Assembly: GCA_963663265.2 (NCBI GenBank)
Contig: CAXXXM010000002.1
Coordinates: 620,001 to 684,000 of the forward strand
Source of the DNA: JAEXOD01 sp963663265
GTDB taxonomy: Bacteria > Bacteroidota > Ignavibacteria > Ignavibacteriales > Melioribacteraceae
DNA: 64,000 nt
Direction: 5' to 3'
Position numbers and translations under genes: made by a program. Under the pieces are notes generated by a model. The model did no database searches. It saw only the letters and a program-made list of their open reading frames with translations, and had not been told where the DNA came from. Below, in pieces: positions 54,501 to 62,223 of this stretch (positions are counted from its first letter, which is position 1; every line of letters starts with the position of its first letter).

Positions 54501-56837
54501 GTTTATAGCGAACATGGTTTTGGTGATATTTTACAGTTTGTAAGATATATTCCTTTACTAAAAAACTTGGGATGTAACATCCTTTTTGAATTCCCAAAAG
54601 AGTTTACTGAGCTATTTAATTACCCAAATGGCTATTATGAACCAATTATTAGAGGGGAATTTAATTACGACCAGCTATATTTTGACTTTTATACTTCATT
54701 ATTGAGTCTTCCACGTATTTTCTGCACAAATTTAGCCAACATTCCAAATATAGCCCCCATTTTACATCTTAACAAAGATTTATTGAATGTATGGAAACAA
54801 AGATTATCCACAAAACGACCAAAAATAGGACTTGTATGGGCAGGAAATCCTTACCACCCAAACAACCATAACAGAAGTATCCCATTTGAATTTTTTGAAC
54901 TGCTTTTTAACAACACTAATATTGACTTTTATTTACTTCAAAAAAATTTTGGATTAAACAATACTGAAGAATACAAAAATCGTTTTAATAATATTATCGA
55001 TTTTAGCAACGAACTATCTACTATTGAAGTGTCTGCTTCAATACTATTAAATATGGATTTAGTAATAACTGTTGATACTATGATGGCACATTTATGTGGG
55101 ATACTAAACATCCCTACTCTTTTATTACTCCCATATTTACCCGACTGGCGTTGGCTGTTAAACAGAAATGATTCCGTTTGGTATAGCAGTATAAGTATTT
55201 TACGCCAACCGACACCTGGGGACTGGATTTCTGTAATGGAAGACCTAAATAATAAAATTTTATTTAAGTATACAAAGTCGGAATCCATTAAAGAAATAAA
55301 ACAATTTACTGATAAGTTTGAGTATGGTAAAGCAATAGATTTAATAAAAGAGACAATTGAACAATCAGAAGATGAGAAACCACAATTGCTTTTTGAATTA
55401 GGAAAAATTCTTCTTCATACAAAAGATTATGGTGGTGCTATTGAAATTTTTAATTCAATTTTGCTTATGAACAGTACAAATTTTGATATTTATTATCATC
55501 TTGGCTATTCATTTCACATGTTGAAAGAAATAAACAAGGCAAAAGAATTCTACAACAGAACACTCAAATACCATCCATATTATATAAATGCACTAAATAA
55601 TTTAGGTCTTATTTATAGAGATGAAGAACAATTAGAATATGCTGATGAATTATTCCAAAAAGCGGTTGAACTAAATTTCTATAAGCCTTTTTTACATAAC
55701 AACTTAGGTACTGTTTATGAAGCAAAAGGAGATCTAATTGCAGCAAAAGAAGAATTCAGCATTGCTTTATCTTTAAACAAAAATTACGTTGAAGGTTATA
55801 TAAATCTTTCAAATACAGAACATTATTTGGGCGAATTTGATAATAGTTTAATGCATATAGATAAAGCAATAGAATTAGCTCCTCAAAATGCCGAAGCTCA
55901 CTTTAACAAAGCACTTTTATTGCTGCGGATGGGATTCTTAAAAGAAGGATTTACAGAATACGAATGGCGTATAATGCGTTCTGATTACCCAATATGGGAG
56001 TTTTCAAAGCCTTTATTATCTAATTTGGAGGACGCGGCTGAAAAAACATTATTAATTTATGACGAACAAGGCTTTGGTGATACTCTTCAATTTGGAAGAT
56101 ATATTGAACGTATTAAAGCATGTAATTGCACAACCATTTTGCTATGTCATGCACCTTTAGTTGATTTAATGACTGGCTGTAAGGGGGTTGATAAGGTAAT
56201 TGGAAGAAATTCTTTTAACGATTATAACATTGAATACGATTATAGAATACCTCTTTTAAGTTTAGGCACGCTTTTTGAGACAAATATAACAGAAATTAAA
56301 GTTACTGTTCCTTACATAATGGTAGACATTAATACAAAGTTATTATGGCAAAATAGATTAGCAGCCGATAAAAAAGTTAAAATTGGTTTCGTCTGGAAAG
56401 GAAAACAAACTCCTGGAAATAAACATAGATCTTGTAAACTAACTGATTATTTAAAATTGTTTAATAATTCTAAAGTTTCTTTTTATTCTTTACAAATGGG
56501 AGAAGTTGAAGAGAATAAAGACCGGATATTTAAGCAGTACAACATTACTGATTTAAGTGGTTCAATTTCAACTTTTAACGATACGGCAGCTATAATGGAT
56601 AATCTTGATTTGATTATTTCTATTGATACCTCTGTTGCCCATTTAGCCGGTGCTTTAGGTAAAAAGACATGGGTATTACTATCAACAAAATGCGATTGGC
56701 GATGGTACAATAATAGAAAAGATAATCCATGGTATCCAACTTTAGAGTTATTTAGACAAGAAGAATTTAATAATTGGGATTCAGTATTTACTGAAGTTGA
56801 TAAAAGATTAAAACAAATAATTACTAAAATTAATTAA
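51561..56837 (+). CDS. Giant three-module TPR / GT9-GT41-like protein, putative flagellin glycosyltransferase
   Basis: A 1758-residue protein made of three consecutive modules, each a TPR array followed by a GT-B C-terminal-type domain. Module 1 covers residues 1-640, module 2 about 650-1235 and module 3 about 1245-1758. Each GT part begins with a WR/EYEWR motif, then a (Y)xEQGxGD-xxQFxRY loop (about 392, 981, 1500), and ends with a (T/S)xDTxxAHLxG motif (about 573, 1170, 1687) followed by DWRW. This is the organisation of OGT-like enzymes, which modify Ser/Thr of proteins. It lies 27 bases before the first flagellin gene, so flagellins are the likely substrates. Confidence 0.8.
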   Translation: MKQFPITEHLEGDFETAETKYLRYKTQFPENTDVSFWLGYLYFQKNDYSNSEKNIVEFLKTNPDNVKALNLLGLVYKNKTDYVKAIEILNRCINIAPQYNDAIFNLATLFIEIQKYSEAIDLLKNLTSNDENDAEPYFYIGYCYQQLGNNNLALHFYQHSVQLGYSSSQAFVNTALIYINQQEFDSAISIINNGLEIFENDEQLFLTLAAYYEKTKNNPKAIETYTNLIKSNPYSFEASFNLGNIYKSFWQLDSAISCYLAALNISPNNQDALLNLGITYHSKIEFDSAIECFNKILELNPKNQDALNNLGGTYFEIGNYDLAIETYKKAITVNPNSPLEHFNLGICLLLIGDLKNGFKEYEWRKKLSEYKREFSIKEWSGEPLYGQKIYVYAEQGIGDIFQFVRYLKVLKKLGGIITLECRKEVFNLMTNLNFIDFVVKRGTNIQESDYNFYSSLLSLPAILNSDLSNIPNTVPYLEPNPVLTKKWEDYFSKFTKPKIGIVWKGNPFPIEHRKRHTELKYFTQLAKLTNYSFFSLQYGEDCQEELEKAEIIDLAYNFDETAAIITNLDLVITIDTSIAHLAGALGKKVWILLTKVPDWRWLLKIETTPWYPTAKLFRQNELNNWSEVFEKVKSTLEKELFNQDNIITEMTNEEINRLKLFAAEAIDNNDLDKAIQLYHLLLKNNSEDIESLVWIGAAYFYKNDFNSAKFFLNKAVSLFPDLPEELYQNLAVCHINLEDYINAETFLKKALNRFPNSHSLLNNLGILYSKLKNETLTKEYFQASIKICPTYLAAWINLISFYYDKKEYEQAIDLGLTALSIEKNNGIVLKLIGDSYLSLDRLKDAEIYFKKAVLFLNDDRLFNNYAITLQKQNKLFLAEVYFQKAIELSPNNSGYLSNFGNNYALKLDFENALNLYSKALQISPDNPVVISQVGMIHLLTEKFEVGWREFETSLTKSSIFDKLKKGKPYNGESLEGKTILVYSEHGFGDILQFVRYIPLLKNLGCNILFEFPKEFTELFNYPNGYYEPIIRGEFNYDQLYFDFYTSLLSLPRIFCTNLANIPNIAPILHLNKDLLNVWKQRLSTKRPKIGLVWAGNPYHPNNHNRSIPFEFFELLFNNTNIDFYLLQKNFGLNNTEEYKNRFNNIIDFSNELSTIEVSASILLNMDLVITVDTMMAHLCGILNIPTLLLLPYLPDWRWLLNRNDSVWYSSISILRQPTPGDWISVMEDLNNKILFKYTKSESIKEIKQFTDKFEYGKAIDLIKETIEQSEDEKPQLLFELGKILLHTKDYGGAIEIFNSILLMNSTNFDIYYHLGYSFHMLKEINKAKEFYNRTLKYHPYYINALNNLGLIYRDEEQLEYADELFQKAVELNFYKPFLHNNLGTVYEAKGDLIAAKEEFSIALSLNKNYVEGYINLSNTEHYLGEFDNSLMHIDKAIELAPQNAEAHFNKALLLLRMGFLKEGFTEYEWRIMRSDYPIWEFSKPLLSNLEDAAEKTLLIYDEQGFGDTLQFGRYIERIKACNCTTILLCHAPLVDLMTGCKGVDKVIGRNSFNDYNIEYDYRIPLLSLGTLFETNITEIKVTVPYIMVDINTKLLWQNRLAADKKVKIGFVWKGKQTPGNKHRSCKLTDYLKLFNNSKVSFYSLQMGEVEENKDRIFKQYNITDLSGSISTFNDTAAIMDNLDLIISIDTSVAHLAGALGKKTWVLLSTKCDWRWYNNRKDNPWYPTLELFRQEEFNNWDSVFTEVDKRLKQIITKIN

Positions 56838-56864
56838 TTTATTTCATTAAATAGGAGAAACGAT

Positions 56865-57734
56865 ATGCCATTCAGAATTAATACTAATATTGATGCACTG
56901 AAAGCATATTACAATTTGGCTAAAGTTAACAGCGACCTTACCACATCGCAACTTCGTATTGCATCCGGTAAAAAGGTACAGCGTGTAGCTGATGATACTT
57001 CCGGTTTTAACATTGGAACATCATTACAAGGCAAATTGAAAATCATGGAAGGTGCACTTGGTAACATTTCTGCTGCGAAAGATTTACTTTCTACAGCTGA
57101 AAGCAACTTAATGGGTGTAAATGACCTGTTAACAAAAATTGAAGGAAAACTTTCCGATGCAACAAACCCTACTGCCGATTCTACTGCTATTAAAGATGAT
57201 ATATTATCTTTAGCAAAAGAAATTGAATCGAAACTTAAGAGTACTAAATTTAACAATACTACTCTTTTGTTTTCCGGTGCAGGAAAAGGTTTCGTATTCA
57301 GCGTTGGCGAAGGAGCCGATACTTTAAAACTTGATTTTGCTACACATTTGGCAAGTACTGGTGGTGGTGGGTACGAAACTAACTTCTCTGCCGGTTTAAC
57401 AAGTTTTGTAAATGTATCAACTTCATATTTAACATCAACTTCAGGTGGTGTTGGCGGTTTAGTTGGATTAACCTCTGCTTTAACTTCTTTAAAATCAGCA
57501 GTTACAAAAGCACTTGGTAGTATTGGTAACTCTGTTCAAAGATTAGACATTAAAGAAGAGTCCTTAAATACTTCTATCTCTAACGCTAAATCAAGTATCA
57601 GCCGTATTTTTGATACTGACATGGCTTGGGAACAATTGAATGCTATGAAAGGAACAATCTTACAATCTTCTGCTACATCGATGCTTGCTCAATTAAATTC
57701 GAGTCCACAACAAGTTTTACAATTATTCCAATAA
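56865..57734 (+). CDS. Flagellin (copy 1)
   Basis: A 289-residue flagellin with only the conserved D0/D1 parts and a small central region. The N-terminus has NTNIDALKAYYNLAKVNSDL followed by RIASGKKVQRVADDTSGFNI; the C-terminus has TDMAWEQLNAMKGTILQSSA and ends QQVLQLFQ. It lies 27 bases after the giant TPR-glycosyltransferase with an AGGAG ribosome site and no visible sigma-28 promoter, so it may be read from that gene's transcript. The central GLTSFVNVSTSYLTSTSGG stretch is Ser/Thr-rich, a plausible glycan attachment zone. Confidence 0.95.
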   Translation: MPFRINTNIDALKAYYNLAKVNSDLTTSQLRIASGKKVQRVADDTSGFNIGTSLQGKLKIMEGALGNISAAKDLLSTAESNLMGVNDLLTKIEGKLSDATNPTADSTAIKDDILSLAKEIESKLKSTKFNNTTLLFSGAGKGFVFSVGEGADTLKLDFATHLASTGGGGYETNFSAGLTSFVNVSTSYLTSTSGGVGGLVGLTSALTSLKSAVTKALGSIGNSVQRLDIKEESLNTSISNAKSSISRIFDTDMAWEQLNAMKGTILQSSATSMLAQLNSSPQQVLQLFQ

Positions 57735-57776
57735 TTTATAAACGGATTTTTTTAATTGTGATGTTATCAATTTTTG

Positions 57777-57832
57777 AGACCTTTTATTCGAAAGAAGAAA
57801 CAGATCCTATTTCTTCTTTCGATATCAGGTCT
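57777..57832. promoter_or_regulatory. Long hairpin between flagellin 1 and fliS
   Basis: A perfect 13-bp stem (57788-57800 with 57810-57822, nine-base loop) is extended by a second pair AGACCT/AGGTCT at 57777-57782 and 57827-57832. No strong T-run follows, so it may be an attenuator, RNA-processing or stability element setting the flagellin to FliS ratio rather than a simple terminator. Confidence 0.6.
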
Positions 57833-57862
57833 AAGTTTTAGTTTACCATTATTGGAGTTTTT

Positions 57863-58201
57863 ATGTTAGAACAAAGTATATATTCTCAACAAAACAATAA
57901 AGCAAAAGCTTATCTATTAAAAGAAATAAACGAGGCTTCTCCGCAAAAGCTTTTACTCAAAATTTATGATTTAGCTATTCAAAGTTACCAAAAAGGAGAT
58001 TTTGCCCGTGCTAATAAAGCTGTTGCTGAATTAATAAACTCTCTTAATTTTTCAGATGAAAAGGCAAAAGAGATATCTTTTGGACTTTTACGCCTTTATC
58101 AATTTGCTCAAGACCAAGCAAGAAAAAACAATTTAGAAGTTTCAATTAGAATTTTACAAGAACTAAGAGATACTTGGAGTATTTTGTTTAAAGAAAAATA
58201 A
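57863..58201 (+). CDS. fliS: Flagellin export chaperone FliS-like
   Basis: A 112-residue, all-helical protein. The segment AYLLKEINEASPQKLLLKIY followed by DLAIQSYQKGDFARANKAVA matches the FliS signature (ASPxKLLxMLYDGAI). FliS binds the flagellin C-terminus and prevents premature polymerisation. Its place among flagellin genes confirms the call. The GGAG ribosome site is good. Confidence 0.88.
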   Translation: MLEQSIYSQQNNKAKAYLLKEINEASPQKLLLKIYDLAIQSYQKGDFARANKAVAELINSLNFSDEKAKEISFGLLRLYQFAQDQARKNNLEVSIRILQELRDTWSILFKEK

Positions 58202-58219
58202 TTTTTTTGTAAAAAGCAC

Positions 58220-58246
58220 TAAAGTTTAAAAAAGTTTTGCCGATAA
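58220..58246 (+). promoter_or_regulatory. Sigma-28 (FliA) promoter of flagellin copy 2
   Basis: TAAAGTTT, an 11-base spacer and GCCGATAA match the classical flagellar sigma-28 consensus at every position. The flagellin start lies 65 bases downstream of the -10 element. Confidence 0.93.
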
Positions 58247-58311
58247 TATCATTAAGAAAATTAAAAACACGGAAGTATAAATCCCCTAACTAATTACATG
58301 GAGGTAATACA

Positions 58312-59181
58312 ATGGGATTCAGAGTTAACACAAACATCGATGCATTAAGTGCATACTATAATTTAGCTAAAGTTAATAACGACTTAACTAAATCACAAAT
58401 TAGAATCGCCTCAGGACAAAAAATACAACACGTTTCAGATGACACTTCTGGTTTTAACGTTGGTAATTCCTTAAAAGGAAAAGTTAAAATCATGGAAGGA
58501 GCTCAAGGCAATATTTCTGCTGCTAAAGACCTTTTATCAACCGCTGAAAGCAATTTACTTGGTATCAATGACCTTTTAACCAAGATTGAAGGTAAACTTT
58601 CTGATGCTACCAACCCTACTGCCGATGCAACTGCTATTAAGGATGACATTGCATCATTGGCAAAAGAAATTGAATCAAAATTAAAGAGTACAAAATTCAA
58701 CAATGCTTCATTACTTCATTCAGCTGCCGGTCAAGGTTTCGTATTCCAAGTTGGTGAAAGCGGTGACACATTAAAATTAGATTTTGCTACTACTATTGCT
58801 TCTACAGGAAATGCCGGATACGACACAAACTTCTCAGCAGGTTTAACAAGTTTTGTAAACGTATCAACATCATATTTAACAAGTACTTCAGGTGGTGTTG
58901 GCGGCTTAGTTGGATTAACTTCTGCTTTAACATCATTGAAGAGTGCAGTTGGAACAGCTTTAGGAAAAATTGGTAACTTTGCACAAAGATTGGATATTAA
59001 AGACGAAACTTTAAGCACATCTATCTCAAACGCAAAATCAAGTATCAGTAGAATTTATGATACAGATATGGCTTGGGAACAATTGAATGCTATGAAAGGA
59101 ACAATCTTACAATCTTCTGCTACTTCAATGTTAGCTCAATTGAACGCCGCTCCTCAACAAGTATTACAGTTATTCGGTTAA
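58312..59181 (+). CDS. Flagellin (copy 2)
   Basis: A 289-residue short flagellin (MGFRVNTNIDALSAYYNLAK; RIASGQKIQHVSDDTSGFNV; TDMAWEQLNAMKGTILQSSA), very similar to copy 4 across the gene. It has its own consensus sigma-28 promoter, a leader with two GGA motifs, a GGAGG ribosome site and an intrinsic terminator, so it is an independent, probably strongly expressed transcription unit. Confidence 0.96.
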   Translation: MGFRVNTNIDALSAYYNLAKVNNDLTKSQIRIASGQKIQHVSDDTSGFNVGNSLKGKVKIMEGAQGNISAAKDLLSTAESNLLGINDLLTKIEGKLSDATNPTADATAIKDDIASLAKEIESKLKSTKFNNASLLHSAAGQGFVFQVGESGDTLKLDFATTIASTGNAGYDTNFSAGLTSFVNVSTSYLTSTSGGVGGLVGLTSALTSLKSAVGTALGKIGNFAQRLDIKDETLSTSISNAKSSISRIYDTDMAWEQLNAMKGTILQSSATSMLAQLNAAPQQVLQLFG

Positions 59182-59200
59182 TAAATAATTTCCTCAATTC

Positions 59201-59229
59201 AAAAAATGCTCTCTTTGAGAGCATTTTTT
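59201..59229 (+). terminator. Intrinsic terminator after flagellin 2
   Basis: Perfect 13-bp arms (AAAAAATGCTCTC and its inverse) with a TTT loop; the right arm ends in a T-run. Confidence 0.93.
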
Positions 59230-59317
59230 GTCATTTTAAATAATATTGACCTTATTGATTTTGACAAGTTTCAAATTAAATCGCAAACCCCCTAAATAAA
59301 TAATATGGAGGTATAAA

Positions 59318-60187
59318 ATGGGATTTAGAGTAAACACAAATATCGACGCTCTATTTGCTTATTATAACTTAGCAAAGATTAATAACGACCTTATAAAATC
59401 ACAGATTAGAATTGCTACCGGTAAAAAGATACAACATGTTTCCGATGATACTTCAGGTTTTAACGTTGCCAACTCATTAAAAGGGAAAGTTAAAATTATG
59501 GAGGGAGCTCAAAACAACATCTCGGCTGCTAAAGACCTTTTATCTACTGCCGAAAGCAATTTACTTGGTATTAACGACCTCTTGACCAAAATTGAAGGTA
59601 AACTTTCTGATGCTACCAATCCAACTGCCGACGCTACTGCAATTAAAGATGATATAGAATCTTTAGCAAAAGAAATTGAATCAAAAATGAAAAGCACAAA
59701 ATTTAATAATGCTTCGTTACTTTTCTCTGCTGCCGGTAAGGGTTTTGTATTCCAAGTTGGTGAACTTGGCGATACTTTAAAATTAGATTTTGCATCAACT
59801 CTTGCATCTACCGGAAGTGGTGGTTATACTACCAATTTTTCTGCCGGTTTAACAAGTTTCGTAAATGTATCAACTTCTTATCTTACAAGCACATCCGGCG
59901 GAATCGGTGGTTTAGTCGGGTTAACATCTGCTTTAACATCTTTAAAGAGTGCGGTAGGATCAGCTTTAGGAAAAATTGGTAACTTTGCTCAAAGATTAGA
60001 TATTAAAGAAGAGACTCTAAACACTTCAATTGCAAATGCTAAATCAAGCATCAGTAGAATTTATGATACAGATATGGCTTGGGAACAATTGAACGCAATG
60101 AAAGGAACAATTTTGCAGCAATCAGCTACATCTATGTTAGCACAATTAAATGCTGCTCCACAACAAATTTTACAGTTATTTGGTTAA
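59318..60187 (+). CDS. Flagellin (copy 3)
   Basis: A 289-residue short flagellin. It differs from its neighbours at several otherwise fixed positions (LFAYYNLAKINNDLIKSQ near the N-terminus and ILQQSATSMLAQLN near the C-terminus). A GGAGG ribosome site precedes the ATG. I found no good sigma-28 promoter in its 136-base upstream gap, unlike copies 2 and 4, so it may be expressed differently. Copies could form distinct segments of the filament. Confidence 0.95.
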   Translation: MGFRVNTNIDALFAYYNLAKINNDLIKSQIRIATGKKIQHVSDDTSGFNVANSLKGKVKIMEGAQNNISAAKDLLSTAESNLLGINDLLTKIEGKLSDATNPTADATAIKDDIESLAKEIESKMKSTKFNNASLLFSAAGKGFVFQVGELGDTLKLDFASTLASTGSGGYTTNFSAGLTSFVNVSTSYLTSTSGGIGGLVGLTSALTSLKSAVGSALGKIGNFAQRLDIKEETLNTSIANAKSSISRIYDTDMAWEQLNAMKGTILQQSATSMLAQLNAAPQQILQLFG

Positions 60188-60193
60188 TTTTTT

Positions 60194-60240
60194 AATAAAG
60201 AGCTGAAATATTAAATACTTTAATATTAGCTCTTTATTTT
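60194..60240 (+). terminator. Intrinsic terminator after flagellin 3
   Basis: A long hairpin: AATAAAGAGCT (60194-60204) pairs with AGCTCTTTATT (60228-60238), extended inside by AATATTAAA/TTTAATATT around a TAC loop. T residues follow. Confidence 0.85.
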
Positions 60241-60242
60241 GC

Positions 60243-60269
60243 TAAACTTTTTATTTTGTTCTTCGATAA
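60243..60269 (+). promoter_or_regulatory. Sigma-28 promoter of flagellin copy 4
   Basis: TAAACTTT, an 11-base spacer and TTCGATAA: one base off consensus in the -35 element and two in the -10, with the core CGATAA intact. The flagellin start lies 64 bases downstream, the same spacing as for copy 2. Confidence 0.85.
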
Positions 60270-60333
60270 TATAAATAGAAACATAATTCACATGGAAGTA
60301 TAATTCCCAACTAAATTACACGGAGGTAATACA

Positions 60334-61203
60334 ATGGGATTTAGAGTTAACACAAACATCGATGCATTAAGTGCATACTACAATTTAGCTAAGGTTAACA
60401 ATGACCTTACAAAATCACAACTCAGAATAGCTTCTGGTCAAAAAATTCAACACGTTGCAGATGACACTTCAGGTTTTAACGTAGGAAACTCCCTTAAAGG
60501 AAAAGTTAAAATCATGGAAGGAGCTCAAGGCAACATTTCTGCTGCTAAAGACCTTTTATCAACCGCAGAAAGCAATTTGCTTGGTATCAACGACCTTTTA
60601 ACCAAAATTGAAGGTAAACTTTCTGATGCTACCAACCCAACTGCTGATGCTACCGCTATTAAAGACGATATTGCATCTTTATCAAAAGAAATTGAATCAA
60701 AATTAAAAAGTACAAAATTCAACAATGCTTCATTACTTTTCTCTGCTGCCGGTAAAGGTTTCGTTTTCCAAGTTGGTGAAAGTAGCGATACATTAAAATT
60801 GGATTTTGCTACAACCATTGCTTCAACAGGTGGCGGTGGATACGACACAAACTTCTCAGCAGGTTTAACAAGTTTTGTAAACGTATCAACTTCTTACTTG
60901 ACAAGTACTTCAGGTGGTGTTGGAGGTTTAATTGGATTAACTTCTGCTTTAACATCATTGAAGAGTGCAGTAGGAACAGCTTTAGGAAAAATTGGTAACT
61001 TTGCTCAAAGATTGGATATTAAAGACGAAACTTTAAGCACATCTATCTCAAATGCTAAATCAAGTATCAGTAGAATTTATGACACAGATATGGCTTGGGA
61101 ACAATTGAATGCTATGAAAGGAACTATCTTACAATCTTCGGCTACTTCAATGTTAGCTCAATTGAATGCTGCTCCTCAACAAGTATTACAGTTATTCGGT
61201 TAG
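60334..61203 (+). CDS. Flagellin (copy 4)
   Basis: A 289-residue short flagellin almost identical in sequence to copy 2, including the leader: both share a roughly 50-base 5' region with GGAAGTATAA and GGAGGTAATACA before the ATG. It has its own sigma-28 promoter and an intrinsic terminator. Copy 2 and copy 4 appear to be recent duplicates or subject to gene conversion. Confidence 0.96.
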   Translation: MGFRVNTNIDALSAYYNLAKVNNDLTKSQLRIASGQKIQHVADDTSGFNVGNSLKGKVKIMEGAQGNISAAKDLLSTAESNLLGINDLLTKIEGKLSDATNPTADATAIKDDIASLSKEIESKLKSTKFNNASLLFSAAGKGFVFQVGESSDTLKLDFATTIASTGGGGYDTNFSAGLTSFVNVSTSYLTSTSGGVGGLIGLTSALTSLKSAVGTALGKIGNFAQRLDIKDETLSTSISNAKSSISRIYDTDMAWEQLNAMKGTILQSSATSMLAQLNAAPQQVLQLFG

Positions 61204-61223
61204 TAATTGATTTCGACTTTTCT

Positions 61224-61253
61224 AAAAATGCTCTCTACGAGAGCATTTTTTTT
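61224..61253 (+). terminator. Intrinsic terminator after flagellin 4
   Basis: Perfect 12-bp arms (AAAAATGCTCTC and its inverse) around a TAC loop, followed by more T. It is nearly identical to the terminator after flagellin 2, another sign that copies 2 and 4 duplicated as whole units. Confidence 0.92.
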
Positions 61254-61305
61254 ATTTTAAATACTAATTGTGATATTGATCAAAAATTGAAGGAGGTAAT
61301 TTATA

Positions 61306-62172
61306 ATGAGAGTTTACGGAAATATTCCGGGATTAAGTTCAAGCTACACAATAGATCAGTCCAGCTTCGGGCTTTCAAAAACACCATCCAAAACAGATAA
61401 TGGTCAAGCGACTCAAAATGTTGTTGATGACAAATCCGGCTTAAACATTAGTAATCCATTAAGTGAAAAATTTAAGGACATGATTGGAGTTCAAGAAAAC
61501 ATTTCTTCCGCTAAAGACCTTTTGTCAACCGCTGAAAACAGTTTACTTGGCGTTAACGACCTCTTAAACAAAATCGGAGTTAAACTTAAAGATTCTTCCG
61601 ATCCCGCTGCCGATACCTCAGCTATTAAAGACAATATTGCATCATTAGCAAATGAAATCGATTCTAAGATAAAAGGGGCAGAATTCAACAAGGCTTCATT
61701 ACTTCATTCAACTTCTGGTAAAACTTTCGTCTTCAAAGTTGGTGAAAATGTTGATACCTTAAAACTTGATTTTGCTTCAACTATTGCTTCTACTGGCAAT
61801 GGAGGATATAACAAAAACTTCTCAGACGGTTTAGCAAGCCTTGTGAACGTATCAACTTCTAACTTATCCAGAACTTCCGGTAATACTGAAGCTTCGGATA
61901 GATTAACTTCAGCTTTTAAATCATTAACGGGTGCGGTTGGATCTGCCTTAGGAAAAGTTAGTGACTATAAACAAAGCTTGGATATTATAGACGAATCTGT
62001 AATTTCTTCAATCTCAAACGAAAAAGTAGGCAGCGGTAAAATTAATGATTCAGATGAGGCTTTTATACAATTGAATTTTATGAAAGAATCTATCCAACAG
62101 AAAACTGCTACTGCTATGATAGCACAAGTAAATACTGCTCCACAACAAATCTATAATTTATTTGGCGGGTAG
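61306..62172 (+). CDS. Divergent flagellin paralogue (copy 5)
   Basis: A 288-residue protein aligning with the other flagellins end to end but strongly altered at both termini. In the middle it keeps SSAKDLLSTAENSLLGVNDL and DTLKLDFASTIASTGNGGY. The N-terminal helix is changed (YGNIPGLSSSYTIDQSSFGL instead of NTNIDALSAYYNL), the RIASG hallmark is lost, and the C-terminus reads DEAFIQLNFMKESIQQKTAT. The frame is fully open and has a strong GGAGG site, so it is under some constraint. It may be a minor filament, cap or regulatory subunit, or an early pseudogene. Confidence 0.85.
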   Translation: MRVYGNIPGLSSSYTIDQSSFGLSKTPSKTDNGQATQNVVDDKSGLNISNPLSEKFKDMIGVQENISSAKDLLSTAENSLLGVNDLLNKIGVKLKDSSDPAADTSAIKDNIASLANEIDSKIKGAEFNKASLLHSTSGKTFVFKVGENVDTLKLDFASTIASTGNGGYNKNFSDGLASLVNVSTSNLSRTSGNTEASDRLTSAFKSLTGAVGSALGKVSDYKQSLDIIDESVISSISNEKVGSGKINDSDEAFIQLNFMKESIQQKTATAMIAQVNTAPQQIYNLFGG

Positions 62173-62194
62173 TGATTTACAGAAACTTTACTAC

Positions 62195-62223
62195 AAAAGC
62201 TGCCATCTGACAGCTTTTTTTTA
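62195..62223 (+). terminator. Intrinsic terminator after flagellin 5
   Basis: An 8-bp stem (AAAAGCTG, CAGCTTTT) with an eight-base loop, followed by a run of T. Confidence 0.85.

Noticed and set aside
56865..62172. Flagellin array as an invertible phase-variation cassette
   Set aside because: All five genes face the same way, two have their own promoters, and no recombinase gene or inverted flanking repeats are visible.
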